DNA of 64,000 bases from Pseudomonas sp. S09G 359 (GTDB lineage: Bacteria > Pseudomonadota > Gammaproteobacteria > Pseudomonadales > Pseudomonadaceae), in assembly GCF_002843605.1 (NCBI RefSeq), contig NZ_CP025263.1, forward strand, positions 2,137,501 to 2,201,500. Reading direction: 5' to 3'. Positions 47,129 through 55,397 of the stretch are shown in pieces. The notes under the pieces were generated by a model. That model saw nothing but the letters and a program-made list of their open reading frames with translations, had not been told where the DNA came from and searched no databases. Position 1 is the stretch's first letter; each line of letters starts with the position of its first letter. The position numbers were made by a program, and so were the translations under genes.

Positions 47129-47286
47129 TGCTCACCCAGCCTTAAATTCGTGAGTTCAGTCAGCTGACTGGCCGCGCGCAATGGAAGTTCACCGGTGTGA
47201 TTTTAGCGACTACAACCATGGTGATAAATGGAATAAAAGAATAATAATAAATAACCATAAGATACTAAAAAACCGATCAAAAGCGT

Positions 47287-47315
47287 TTGACAGGGTTTTT
47301 TGCCGCGTGTCTTAT
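47287..47315 (+). promoter_or_regulatory. Probable sigma-70 promoter of the sulfo-metabolite operon
   Basis: TTGACA (47287-47292), 17-nt spacer, TCTTAT (47310-47315). This is preceded by a strongly AT-rich stretch from 47216 to 47280 that could act as an UP element. It lies about 70 bp before the first gene and divergent from the SDR at 46328. Confidence 0.6.
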
Positions 47316-47382
47316 AGGCACACCTCAGCCCGCTCCGTTGGTAGTTCGGAAGTCATCGCGGGGCCTTTTAAAAGAGAAAGTT

Positions 47383-48090
47383 ATGTGCCTTTCGGCCGTT
47401 CAAGGAGAATTACCAGACCAGGAAAAGTCGCCGGCCTATAACGGCTTGCCAAAGTTGGTGATCTTCGATTGCGACGGTGTACTTGTGCAAAGCGAAGAGA
47501 TCACCTTGTCTGTGTTGATCAGCCTGCTGAATGCCCGTGCATCGGGCAACTTTAAACTTGATGAAGCGCTGTTTATCGAGCGTTTTCGTGGGCGCAAGAT
47601 TGCTGATTGTTTGGGCGAAGCCGAACAGTTATTGAATCTTGAACTGGGCAGCCAGTTCGAGGCGGACTTTAGAGCCCAGGCGCTGCAGGCGTTGACGCTT
47701 AATTTGAAAGCCACCGACGGCATGCTGGAAGTGTTACAGGCATTGGATATTCCTTATTGCGTAGCCTCGAGTGCGCCGCGCAACAAGATAGAACATTGCT
47801 TGAGTGTTGCCGGGCTGCTCTCTTATTTCGATGGGCGAATATTCAGTTGTTATGAATTGGGCCGTTGGAAACCCGATCCTCTGGTGTTTTTGACCGCCTG
47901 TGACCGCTACAACATAGCGGTTGGCGATGCCCTGGTTATTGAAGACAGTGTGGCTGGTATCCAGGCGGCGGTGGCCGCGAATATTAAAGTGTTGGGTTTT
48001 GCTCCTGTCGAGCGGCATTCGTTGTTGGCCGAGGCCGGCGCCTTAACGTTTTCTGATATGCGTGAATTGTTGACCCTTATTAATAATTAG
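47383..48090 (+). CDS. HAD-IA family phosphatase/phosphomutase
   Basis: 235 aa from ATG 47383. All HAD motifs are present: IFDCDGVLVQSE (nucleophile Asp and general acid Asp), CVASSAPRNK (motif II Ser), a Lys in GRWKPDP, and VIEDSVAGIQAA (acidic metal motif). A helical cap lies between motifs I and II, as in phosphoglycolate phosphatase and beta-phosphoglucomutase relatives. First gene of an eight-gene operon. A sugar-phosphate dephosphorylation step following or preceding the transaldolase is plausible. Base composition is visibly less GC-rich than the psl or iron genes, hinting at transfer. Confidence 0.88.
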   Translation: MCLSAVQGELPDQEKSPAYNGLPKLVIFDCDGVLVQSEEITLSVLISLLNARASGNFKLDEALFIERFRGRKIADCLGEAEQLLNLELGSQFEADFRAQALQALTLNLKATDGMLEVLQALDIPYCVASSAPRNKIEHCLSVAGLLSYFDGRIFSCYELGRWKPDPLVFLTACDRYNIAVGDALVIEDSVAGIQAAVAANIKVLGFAPVERHSLLAEAGALTFSDMRELLTLINN

Positions 48091-48115
48091 CGAACTTCCT
48101 CAGGGAGGAGGCGTT

Positions 48116-49339
48116 GTGAACACACTCGGTTATATAGAACGGTTAAAACGCAATGACCCATCTTCAGAGGTGTGGTGGGACTCATCAACCGTGGTGTACG
48201 CGCCCTATAAAAGGCACTTGCTGGATAAGTACCCGGCAGCGGCAGCCCACATAGAACAGCTGATGCCGGACGCATTCTCGCCGGCCAGAGGGTTTTGCAG
48301 TGTCACCACCAACCCGCGGCTGGTGACCGCCGTTATTCTCGAAAAACGCGAGTACTGGGCGTCGAGATTTAACCTGGCGAGCCTGTCCCCCGCCGAGTTG
48401 CGCAAGAAGCTGTACAACGAAGTCATCACTGAAGGCGCCACTGCACTGGCACCGCTGTGGGTGCAATCGGCCCAGGCCGAGGGGTGGATCTGCGCCCAGG
48501 TCGACCCTGTGGATGTGCGCTGCGCCGAACGCATGACTGCCCGGGGGCTGGAGCTGCGACAGCTGGCGCCAAACGTGATGGTCAAGGTGCCGGGCAGCCT
48601 GGAAGGGATGTCGACCATCGAAGACCTGGTGGCCCAGGGCAGCTCGGTGAATATCACGTTCTGCTTTACGGTTTCCCAGTTCCAGGCCGGTATCCAGGCG
48701 ATAGAACGGGGCCTGGCCAGCGCGCAGCGCAACGGTGTCGACACCCGCCACTGCAAATACGTGATCACCTTCATGATCGGGCGTTTGGCCTGCCAGCCGG
48801 AGTTTGCGCTGCAGGCGGCAGAACGTGGCCTGGCGCTGGATTGCGAAGAGCTGCGCTGGGCCGAACTGATGATTTACCAACAGATCCAGGCGCTGGTCGC
48901 GGCCTCGACCGTGCCGGTCAAAACCCTGCTTTCCAGTATAAAAATCGATATCGACGAGCGCGGCAACAAACACTGCTGGCACCTGGAAAAAACCGGTCAG
49001 CGTGCCACTTGCTACACCTTGACGCCGGACGTGGTGGAGTTCCTGATCGAGCGCGAAAGCCACGGCAAGCCAGTCGTGCCGGCGACCGAGCCACTGCAGG
49101 TGCCGCCAGCGACCTTCGCCAAGTTGATCCGCATCCCGTATTTCTGCGAAGCGTATTTCATCGACAGCATCGAGCCGTACGACTTCGGCAACCATGAGGC
49201 ATTTATCAACGCCTGCAACGAAGCCAACAGCGCCCACCGGCGCCTGGCGGACTACTGCGTTCGTCTCTGCCCGGTGACAAAACCGTTCAAGCGTTCCCTC
49301 AACGCACTGCTGGCGGCCGAATTCGGGGTGATCGCATGA
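48116..49339 (+). CDS. Transaldolase-family enzyme in a biosynthetic operon
   Basis: 407 aa starting with GTG 48116 behind GGGAGGAGG. The transaldolase core is clear: WDSST (conserved Asp), CSVTTNPRLV, NVMVKVPGSLEGM with the Schiff-base Lys (Lys157), SVNITFCFTVSQFQAG, and ITFMIGRL. It is longer than the housekeeping TalB (~317 aa), with extra sequence at the C-terminus. Central carbon metabolism does not need a second copy here, so it likely builds an unusual sugar phosphate, as LmbR does in lincomycin synthesis (known family example; inference here). The stop overlaps the sulfotransferase start. Confidence 0.88.
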   Translation: MNTLGYIERLKRNDPSSEVWWDSSTVVYAPYKRHLLDKYPAAAAHIEQLMPDAFSPARGFCSVTTNPRLVTAVILEKREYWASRFNLASLSPAELRKKLYNEVITEGATALAPLWVQSAQAEGWICAQVDPVDVRCAERMTARGLELRQLAPNVMVKVPGSLEGMSTIEDLVAQGSSVNITFCFTVSQFQAGIQAIERGLASAQRNGVDTRHCKYVITFMIGRLACQPEFALQAAERGLALDCEELRWAELMIYQQIQALVAASTVPVKTLLSSIKIDIDERGNKHCWHLEKTGQRATCYTLTPDVVEFLIERESHGKPVVPATEPLQVPPATFAKLIRIPYFCEAYFIDSIEPYDFGNHEAFINACNEANSAHRRLADYCVRLCPVTKPFKRSLNALLAAEFGVIA

Positions 49340-50064
49340 ACCGGATGGTTGGGTTATGGGCGCACCCACGCTCGCGCTCTACCGTGTTGGAGCGGGTGTT
49401 TATCGAACGTGGGGATTTCGAGGTGTTCCACGAGCCGTTCGCCCACATGGCGTTTTCCGCGGATTCGGCGATCCCTTCGGATGAATGGGACGACAGTTTG
49501 CCCACTACGTATTCGGGCATAAAGGAACACTTGCTGGCGGCCAAACAACGCACCAATGTTTTTCATAAAGACATGTGCTACCACTGCCTGGATGACTTGA
49601 AAGTTGATCTGGAGTTTCTGGCGCAGCAGGACAATATCTTTCTGATTCGCGAACCGGCCAGCAGTATTATTTCCCACCACCGCGTACACCCGGATATGCC
49701 GATGCAGGCCATTGGGCATAAAGCCTTATATGACATCTTTTGTGTGGTGACAAAACTCACCGGCAAAGTGCCGTATGTGATCAATGCGGATGATCTTGCC
49801 GCTGAGCCAGAACGGGTTATGCGTAAACTCTGTGATTATTTGGATATCGAGTTTCTCCCGCACGCCATGACTTGGAAGCGCGAGTGTCCGCCCCAGTGGA
49901 AAACCTGGAGAAGTTGGCACGTGGCCGCCGAGAACAGTGAGCGAATTATTTCGCCGCCGAACCAACACATCGATATGCAAGCACTCGACCAGCATCCGAA
50001 GTTAAGGGCGTTGTACGAATACCATCGGACGTATTACGCGCGTATGAACGAATTTTGCCAATAA
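49336..50064 (+). CDS. Sulfotransferase-family protein (PAPS-type)
   Basis: 242 aa; ATGA overlap with the transaldolase stop. The N-terminal P-loop-like 5'-phosphosulfate motif is WAHPRSRSTVLERVF, followed by EVFHEPFAHM. The 3'-phosphate binding segment is IFLIREPASSIISHHR, with Arg and Ser in the expected spacing. The fold is that of small bacterial sulfotransferases that move sulfate from PAPS to a hydroxyl or amine. The APS kinase gene in the same operon (53951) would supply PAPS, which strongly supports the assignment. Acceptor unknown. Confidence 0.85.
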   Translation: MNRMVGLWAHPRSRSTVLERVFIERGDFEVFHEPFAHMAFSADSAIPSDEWDDSLPTTYSGIKEHLLAAKQRTNVFHKDMCYHCLDDLKVDLEFLAQQDNIFLIREPASSIISHHRVHPDMPMQAIGHKALYDIFCVVTKLTGKVPYVINADDLAAEPERVMRKLCDYLDIEFLPHAMTWKRECPPQWKTWRSWHVAAENSERIISPPNQHIDMQALDQHPKLRALYEYHRTYYARMNEFCQ

Positions 50065-50074
50065 GGATTGTTGT

Positions 50075-50800
50075 ATGAAAAAGTTGATTGTGACCGGCGC
50101 GGCCAATGGCATTGGCCGGGCGACTGTAGAACAAGCGATCCAGGACGGCTATTTCGTTATTGCTGCTGATAAGGATGCGCAGGGCCTTGAAGCGTTACAA
50201 CACCGTTATACGACGGATGTGTTGGAAACCCACGTTGCCGACTTCGCGGATAACGCGGTGATCAAGGGTTTTATTCCAGCGTTGTATGAACGCCACGCGA
50301 CGATTTATGCCTTGGTGAATAACGCCGGTATTTACCATGGCAAAAGTGTCTATGCCTATTCCGACGAGCAAGTCGATGAAATCCTCAATGTGAACCTCAA
50401 GGCACTGGTTTATCTGTCCAAGGACTTCGCCGAACGCGAAATCAAGCACGAAGCCCCGCGCAGCATCGTCAATATCGCCTCGGTGGCGGGGGAGGTGGGC
50501 AGCTGTGATGCCCTCTACGGTGCCACCAAGGCGGCAGTTATCGGCCTGACCAAGGCCAATGCCTGGAATTTCGCGCCGTTTGTGCGGGTAAACGCCGTGT
50601 CCCCGGCGCTGATTCATGACACCGCGATCTACGCCACCATTCCCGAGTACCGGCGCGCCGAGTACGCGCGCCAGGAAATCCTCAACGAGCCTATCCGGCC
50701 CAGCGGCGTCGCCGAGGTGATCTTGCTGCTGGTCGGTGAGGGCATGCGCCACATGACCGGTAAGGTCATACCGGTCGACAACGGAGCCTACCCGCGATGA
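50075..50800 (+). CDS. Short-chain dehydrogenase/reductase
   Basis: 241 aa classical SDR: TGAANGIG cofactor loop near residue 7, NNAG at about 85, catalytic Ser in VNIASVAG and YGATK. It ends with MTGKVIPVDNGAYPR. The Asp after the second strand (IAADKDAQG) points to NAD preference. AAGGATTGTT precedes the ATG. It should oxidise or reduce a hydroxyl/keto group of the operon's intermediate. The stop overlaps the next start (ATGA). Confidence 0.9.
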   Translation: MKKLIVTGAANGIGRATVEQAIQDGYFVIAADKDAQGLEALQHRYTTDVLETHVADFADNAVIKGFIPALYERHATIYALVNNAGIYHGKSVYAYSDEQVDEILNVNLKALVYLSKDFAEREIKHEAPRSIVNIASVAGEVGSCDALYGATKAAVIGLTKANAWNFAPFVRVNAVSPALIHDTAIYATIPEYRRAEYARQEILNEPIRPSGVAEVILLLVGEGMRHMTGKVIPVDNGAYPR

Positions 50801-51933
50801 GCGATTCGGGGCGCAAGAAAAAACTGCTGCTGGTGGGCGCCGGCAACCTGTGCCTGCAGATCCTGAAGATTCTCGGGCCGAAAAATGCCTTCGAGTTTGT
50901 GGTGCTGGGCCGCAATGAGGAGGCAACGCTGCGGCTATGCAACCTGGTGGCGCTGTCGTGCGCGCAGTTGGGGCAGGTGATTGCGATCAAGCCGGTGATC
51001 GCCGACTTGACGGATATCGGCAAGGTCACGCGCGTGCTGCGTGAGGAAGCGCCGGATATGTTGGTGAACTGTGCGTCGTTGCAGTCATGGCGGGTTATCA
51101 ACGGGTTACCCAAGCTCACGTTCGAGCAACTCGACCAGGCGCAGTTCGGCCCCTGGCTGCCGATGCACCTGACGTTGATGCATAGCCTGATGCAGGCGGT
51201 GAAGGCCTCCGGGATTGCACTCAAAACCGTGAATGCGGCCTTTCCCGATGCGGTCAACCCGATCCTGGCCCGGGTCGGCCTGGCGCCGGATATCGGCGTG
51301 GGCAATGTGGCGAACTTGATCCCGGCCACGCGTTTTGCCATTGCGCGGCTGCTGGAATGTTCACCCACCGACGTGCAGGTGCAACTGTATGCCCAGCATT
51401 ATTTCAGCCACTACGTACCGCGCGGCGGGTTGCCTGCGCATGCCAGCTACCGCCTGTTGTATGAGGTGCGCGACAGGCCGCAGGCACACCGTCTGCCGGC
51501 CGAGGTGATTTTTTCCACGGTAAAGACCGAGTTCTGTCGCCTGGGCGGCATCGATGGGCAGTTCCTCACGGCCTGTTCGGCGGTCACCGTGATCGAAGGG
51601 CTGTTTTCGCCCACCCCGGTGCTGGTGCATGCCCCCGGCCCCCTTGGCCTGCCGGGCGGGTATCCGGTGCGGCTGCAGGACGGGCGCATCGAGGTGCAGT
51701 TCTCCGAGGCGTGCCCGCAGGAGGAGGCGGTGCGCATCAATAGCATCTGCCAGAGCCATGACGGTATCGACGAAATCCATTGCGATGGATCGGTCACCTA
51801 CAACCCGCAGTGCATGGCCGTAATGCAAGCAATGCTGGGGTATTCGAAGACCACCATGTCGATCGAGCAGTCCGCCGATTTTGCCCGCGAATTGGCGAGC
51901 AAGTATTCCGCCTTTAAAAATTCAACCTGGTAG
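50797..51933 (+). CDS. Saccharopine-dehydrogenase-like NAD(P)-binding protein
   Basis: 378 aa. N-terminal Rossmann fold with LLLVGAGNLCLQILKIL and VVLGRNEEATLRLCN. A middle segment, EEAPDMLVNCASLQS, is like that of saccharopine dehydrogenase and related oxidoreductases. A C-terminal domain has mixed alpha/beta character (NAAFPDAVNPILARVGLAPDIGVGNVANL). The reaction is not predictable; members form or cleave C-N bonds or reduce carbonyls. An amine-forming step before N-methylation by the next enzyme is possible (inference). Starts within the SDR stop. Confidence 0.78.
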   Translation: MSDSGRKKKLLLVGAGNLCLQILKILGPKNAFEFVVLGRNEEATLRLCNLVALSCAQLGQVIAIKPVIADLTDIGKVTRVLREEAPDMLVNCASLQSWRVINGLPKLTFEQLDQAQFGPWLPMHLTLMHSLMQAVKASGIALKTVNAAFPDAVNPILARVGLAPDIGVGNVANLIPATRFAIARLLECSPTDVQVQLYAQHYFSHYVPRGGLPAHASYRLLYEVRDRPQAHRLPAEVIFSTVKTEFCRLGGIDGQFLTACSAVTVIEGLFSPTPVLVHAPGPLGLPGGYPVRLQDGRIEVQFSEACPQEEAVRINSICQSHDGIDEIHCDGSVTYNPQCMAVMQAMLGYSKTTMSIEQSADFARELASKYSAFKNSTW

Positions 51934-51940
51934 GTGTGTG

Positions 51941-52711
51941 ATGAATCAGATGTCAGGGCGCAAGCACCACGAAGTGGCCAGTTATTCCGCGCAATACTCG
52001 GCGGATTTCGTCGAGCGTTGGGATGAGTTGATCGATTGGGACAAACGCAAGGCCGGCGAGGATGGCTTTTTTGAACGGCTGCTACGCGAGCACGGCGTGC
52101 GCTCGGTGATCGATGTGTCGACCGGCAGTGGCTTCCATGCGGTCCAGCTCAAGCAGGCCGGTTTCGAGGTGGTGGCCACGGACGGCAGCAGCACGATGCT
52201 GACCAAGGCACGCGCAAATTTCCGCCAGCGCGGGCTGGAAATCGAATCCCACTACATGGAGTGGCTGGCGCTCGACCCGAGCGTGCTGGGGCAGTTCGAT
52301 GCGGTGGTATGCCTGGGCAGTTCGCTGTGCCATGTGTTTGCCGCCCATGACCGCCTCAGAGTGTTGGAAAAATTCAGGGCATTGCTCAAGCCGGGCGGCT
52401 TGCTGATTGTGGATCAACGCAACTTCTTTGCCATTCGCGCGGGCAACTTCAAGGCCAGCGGCAATTACTACTACTGCGGCACGAATGCGTCCGTGAGCCT
52501 GGGGCAGGTCGACCAGCAGTTGTGTGAGTTCATCTACACCTTTGATGACACCGAGCAGTATCGGCTGAAGGTGTATCCGTTGCTGCCGGGTGAGTTGGCC
52601 ACGGAAGTGCTCGCATCGGGGTTTTCAGCGCACGAGAGCTACGGCGATTTCCAGCGTGACTACGACATGATGAATTGCGATTTCATCATCCACACCGCAC
52701 GCGCCATTTAA
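51941..52711 (+). CDS. SAM-dependent methyltransferase, glycine/sarcosine N-methyltransferase-like
   Basis: 256 aa from ATG 51941; the frame to 51881 overlaps the preceding gene. The class I motif I is SVIDVSTGSGFHAVQLKQAGF, followed by VVATDGSSTML and VVCLGSSLCHVFAAHDR. The N-terminal FVERWDELIDWDKRKAGEDGFF, and the later YYYCGTNASVSLGQVDQQ and ESYGDFQRDY, match the pattern I know from glycine/sarcosine N-methyltransferases of betaine synthesis. The substrate is probably a small amine or amino acid; whether glycine itself is unknown. Fifth of the biosynthetic enzymes in the operon. Confidence 0.83.
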   Translation: MNQMSGRKHHEVASYSAQYSADFVERWDELIDWDKRKAGEDGFFERLLREHGVRSVIDVSTGSGFHAVQLKQAGFEVVATDGSSTMLTKARANFRQRGLEIESHYMEWLALDPSVLGQFDAVVCLGSSLCHVFAAHDRLRVLEKFRALLKPGGLLIVDQRNFFAIRAGNFKASGNYYYCGTNASVSLGQVDQQLCEFIYTFDDTEQYRLKVYPLLPGELATEVLASGFSAHESYGDFQRDYDMMNCDFIIHTARAI

Positions 52712-52721
52712 GGGGACGAGC

Positions 52722-53954
52722 ATGAGCACACTCGTACAAAGCCCCCCGCGCACTATGGACAGCGTGGTGCTGGCGGTGGTGTTGACCGGCTTCGTGGCCA
52801 GCACCTATGGCTTCGGCGTTTACCTGTTCGCCAACCTGGTGGTGGACATGCGCCGGGACATCGGTTTCGACTACACCACGGTGGGCGTGATCACCGGCGG
52901 CGCGCAGATCGGCTTCCTGCTGTTTTCATCGGTCACAAGTGTCATCAGCCGGTATTTCGAGGGCTGGAAAATCAGCCTGGTGTCCACGCTGATGACGTCC
53001 CTGGCGTTGCTGGGGCTGAGTGTCAGCGACAGCATCTGGGTGTCCGGTGCGCTGTTGATTCTGCTCGGCGGCTGCTCGGCGTCGGTGTATATCCCGCTGG
53101 CGGAAATCGTTACCAAGGGCTTCAGCCCGGGTAACCGCTCGCGGGTCATGGGGCTGATCTCCAGTGGCACCAGCTATGGGGTGTTTATCAATGGCTTGCT
53201 GGTGTCGTTCCTCACCCTGCATGGCGGCTGGCGTTCTATCTGGCTGACCGCCGGGCTGATCTCGGTGGCCCTGTGCCTGGTGGCGTGGTTTCTGTTGCGC
53301 ACGATGGCGGCCGGCCAGGACATGGGGTTTTCCGGCGCGCGCTCGGCGGTCGTAGGCAGCGACAGGCCCTGGCTGAGCCGTTCGCTGTACTTGACCTGGG
53401 CTATCGCGTTTCTCAATGGCATGGCGTTGCTGCCGTTCCAGACTTACCTCGCGCCGTTCCTTCGAGACGAGTTGGGCGTGTCGGTGCAGGACACCGGGTT
53501 TATCTGGACTACCCTTGGCGCCGTGGGCATGGCCTCGGGCTTCCTGGTGGGGTGGATTGCCGACAAGGTCGGGGTGCGGGCGTCGCTGGCAATGTGCTTT
53601 CTGAGTGCCGGGCTGGCTGCCGCGCTGGTGTTCCGCTTCAACAGCCTCCCGCTGTTTTATCTGGCGGCGTTTTTGTTTGCGCTGGCGTTTTACCCGATCT
53701 TCGGGCTGGTCCCCAGCTACATCGGGCAAATTGTGCCGGTCAACCGCCTGACCCAGGCGTTCGGCATCGCCAATGTGCTGATTGGCCTGGGCGGCGTGTG
53801 CGGTAACTTCCTGGGCGGTTTTTCCAAGGACCTGACCGGGTCGTTCTCGACGGTCTATTGGGTGGTGGCGCTGTTGCTGTTCGGGCAATGCGTGATGGTC
53901 TTCATGTTGGGTAAACAGCCGGTGTCGGCAACCGAAGAGGGTGAGCGGCCATGA
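52722..53954 (+). CDS. MFS transporter of the sulfo-metabolite operon
   Basis: 410 aa, twelve predicted membrane segments. The MFS loop 2-3 region is degenerate (SRYFEGWKISL), while the loop 8-9 motif GWIADKVGVRASLAM is good, and the pore-side YGVFINGLLVSF segment follows the monocarboxylate/oxalate-formate porter style. It likely exports the finished product, or imports a precursor. It lies 10 bp after the methyltransferase gene and overlaps the APS kinase start (ATGA). Confidence 0.85.
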   Translation: MSTLVQSPPRTMDSVVLAVVLTGFVASTYGFGVYLFANLVVDMRRDIGFDYTTVGVITGGAQIGFLLFSSVTSVISRYFEGWKISLVSTLMTSLALLGLSVSDSIWVSGALLILLGGCSASVYIPLAEIVTKGFSPGNRSRVMGLISSGTSYGVFINGLLVSFLTLHGGWRSIWLTAGLISVALCLVAWFLLRTMAAGQDMGFSGARSAVVGSDRPWLSRSLYLTWAIAFLNGMALLPFQTYLAPFLRDELGVSVQDTGFIWTTLGAVGMASGFLVGWIADKVGVRASLAMCFLSAGLAAALVFRFNSLPLFYLAAFLFALAFYPIFGLVPSYIGQIVPVNRLTQAFGIANVLIGLGGVCGNFLGGFSKDLTGSFSTVYWVVALLLFGQCVMVFMLGKQPVSATEEGERP

Positions 53955-54565
53955 GTCATTTTGCGCACAGTCCAAACCAGAACCTGCATGCATTTGCGTT
54001 CAGCCATTTACGCGCCGAACGGTCGCCCCTGCAGCAAAAGCCCCTGGTCATCTGGATGACCGGCATCTCGGCCTCCGGCAAGTCGACCATCGCCGATGCG
54101 CTGGACATCGCCCTGCAGGCACAAGGGCGGTTGACCAGCATTATTGACGGTGACTCGGTGCGCGGCGGCTTGTGCCGGGACCTGGGGTTTACCGACAGCG
54201 ATCGGGACGAGAACATCCGGCGTGTCGCGGAAGTCGCGCGCTTGATGCTGGAGGCCGGGCTGGTGGTGATCGTGGCGCTGATCTCGCCGTCAGCGGCCAG
54301 CCGGCATTACGCGCGCTCCATCATCGGCAATGAGTTTTTTGTTGAAGTGCATGTGGATGCGCCGCTGGAAACTGCCGAACAGCGCGACCCCAAAGGCTTG
54401 TATAAAAAGGCCCGCGCGGGGTTGATCAAGCATTTCACCGGCATTGATTCCGCCTACGACCTGCCGGTTTTTCCGGAAGTGCACTTGGATACCCAGGCGC
54501 TGTCGGTTGAACAGTCTGTCGAGACCATTCTGGATTGGGTCGCCCGCCGCGACGATCACCCGTAG
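53951..54565 (+). CDS. cysC: Adenylylsulfate (APS) kinase
   Basis: 204 aa. P-loop GISASGKSTIA, APS-binding IIDGDSVRGGLCRDLGFTDSDRDENIRRVAEVA, the VALISPSAASR segment and C-terminal RDPKGLYKKARAG with HFTGIDSAYDLP. All are characteristic of CysC, which turns APS into PAPS. Free-standing CysC is unexpected here because pseudomonads normally carry the activity in CysNC. Its placement as last gene of the operon with a sulfotransferase points to dedicated PAPS supply. Confidence 0.93.
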   Translation: MSHFAHSPNQNLHAFAFSHLRAERSPLQQKPLVIWMTGISASGKSTIADALDIALQAQGRLTSIIDGDSVRGGLCRDLGFTDSDRDENIRRVAEVARLMLEAGLVVIVALISPSAASRHYARSIIGNEFFVEVHVDAPLETAEQRDPKGLYKKARAGLIKHFTGIDSAYDLPVFPEVHLDTQALSVEQSVETILDWVARRDDHP

Positions 54566-54661
54566 CCGTTGGTCTTTGCGCCGGTTTGCCAATATCTGCA
54601 CTTTGAGAAAACAAGGTACTCTGCGCCATCGCCGCAAGACCGCGTTTTTCAAGGAGCAGTC

Positions 54662-55306
54662 ATGACGCATTTTACGGGCACTGCAAAATCGATCCGTCTG
54701 ATTGGCGGGGCCCGGGTACTGGACTTTATCAACACCACCAACGGCCGGCGCCCCGGCACTGCGCTGAAGGTATTAGAGGAGCGGCTTACCAGCTTTCAGT
54801 TCTTCTTTGAGTGGGCGCTGCATGCATCATTGATCTCGGCCCAAGAGTTCGATGACTACAAGCCAATGGTGTTTGAGTCACCTATTTCCTACCAGCCGAA
54901 CCTGGACGCCATTCTTGCGTTCAGGGAGTGCCTGTATGCGGTGCTTTACCCGTTGTCGATGCACCAGGCCGCGCCTGCTGCGGCCTTGCAGCAGATCAAC
55001 CGGACATTCCAGCAGGGCGTCACCTGGCGGGTGTTGCATTCGGTGGATGGGCGGCCTGCCTGGGCGTGGAACCCCTGCACCTCGGCGCAGGCGTTGACCG
55101 AAATGCTGCTGGGGCGCCTGGCCATCGAAGCAACGCAGATGTTGCTGTCCGGTGATCTGCATGCGTTGCGGAGTTGCGGCGATACCGATTGCGATTGGGT
55201 GTTTTTGGATGTTTCCAAGAACAAACAGCGCAAATGGTGCCAGATGAGCGTGTGCGGCAGCCGGAAGAAACTCAGCCGTCTCAAACAGGTGGCTGGCCAA
55301 CCCTAG
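54662..55306 (+). CDS. CGNR zinc-finger (ABATE-domain) putative regulator
   Basis: 214 aa from ATG 54662, with AAGGAGCAG upstream. N-terminal ABATE-type domain (VLDFINTTNGRRPGTALKVLEERLTSFQFFFEWA) and C-terminal CGNR zinc finger: LRSCGDTDCDWVFLDVSKNKQRKWCQMSVCGSRKK, with four Cys as ligands. Such proteins are considered stress- or metabolite-linked transcription regulators. It follows the sulfo-operon by 96 bp on the same strand and is the best local candidate for its regulator. It could also be independent. Confidence 0.82.
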   Translation: MTHFTGTAKSIRLIGGARVLDFINTTNGRRPGTALKVLEERLTSFQFFFEWALHASLISAQEFDDYKPMVFESPISYQPNLDAILAFRECLYAVLYPLSMHQAAPAAALQQINRTFQQGVTWRVLHSVDGRPAWAWNPCTSAQALTEMLLGRLAIEATQMLLSGDLHALRSCGDTDCDWVFLDVSKNKQRKWCQMSVCGSRKKLSRLKQVAGQP

Positions 55307-55347
55307 TTGCGACGCAAGACCATCGGCGACGGGTAGCAATTGCTCCA

Positions 55348-55366
55348 CTTAATAGGAAGCATTACT
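55348..55366 (+). promoter_or_regulatory. Weak Fur box before fecI
   Basis: CTTAATAGGAAGCATTACT, about 11 of 19 to the Fur consensus, with CATTA conserved and in an AT-rich island 31 bp before the sigma-factor start. Confidence 0.4.
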
Positions 55367-55397
55367 ATTCACGCCCCGCCTCCCCAGTGCACCCGCG

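Noticed and set aside
47287..54565. Sulfoquinovose or other sulfosugar degradation operon
   Set aside because: A transaldolase and a transporter would fit, but APS kinase, sulfotransferase and an N-methyltransferase indicate sulfate addition, not organosulfonate breakdown, and no isomerase or sulfoquinovosidase is present.
54569..54661. Upstream extension of the CGNR gene
   Set aside because: The extra 31 codons lack similarity and bypass the good AAGGAG-ATG start at 54662.
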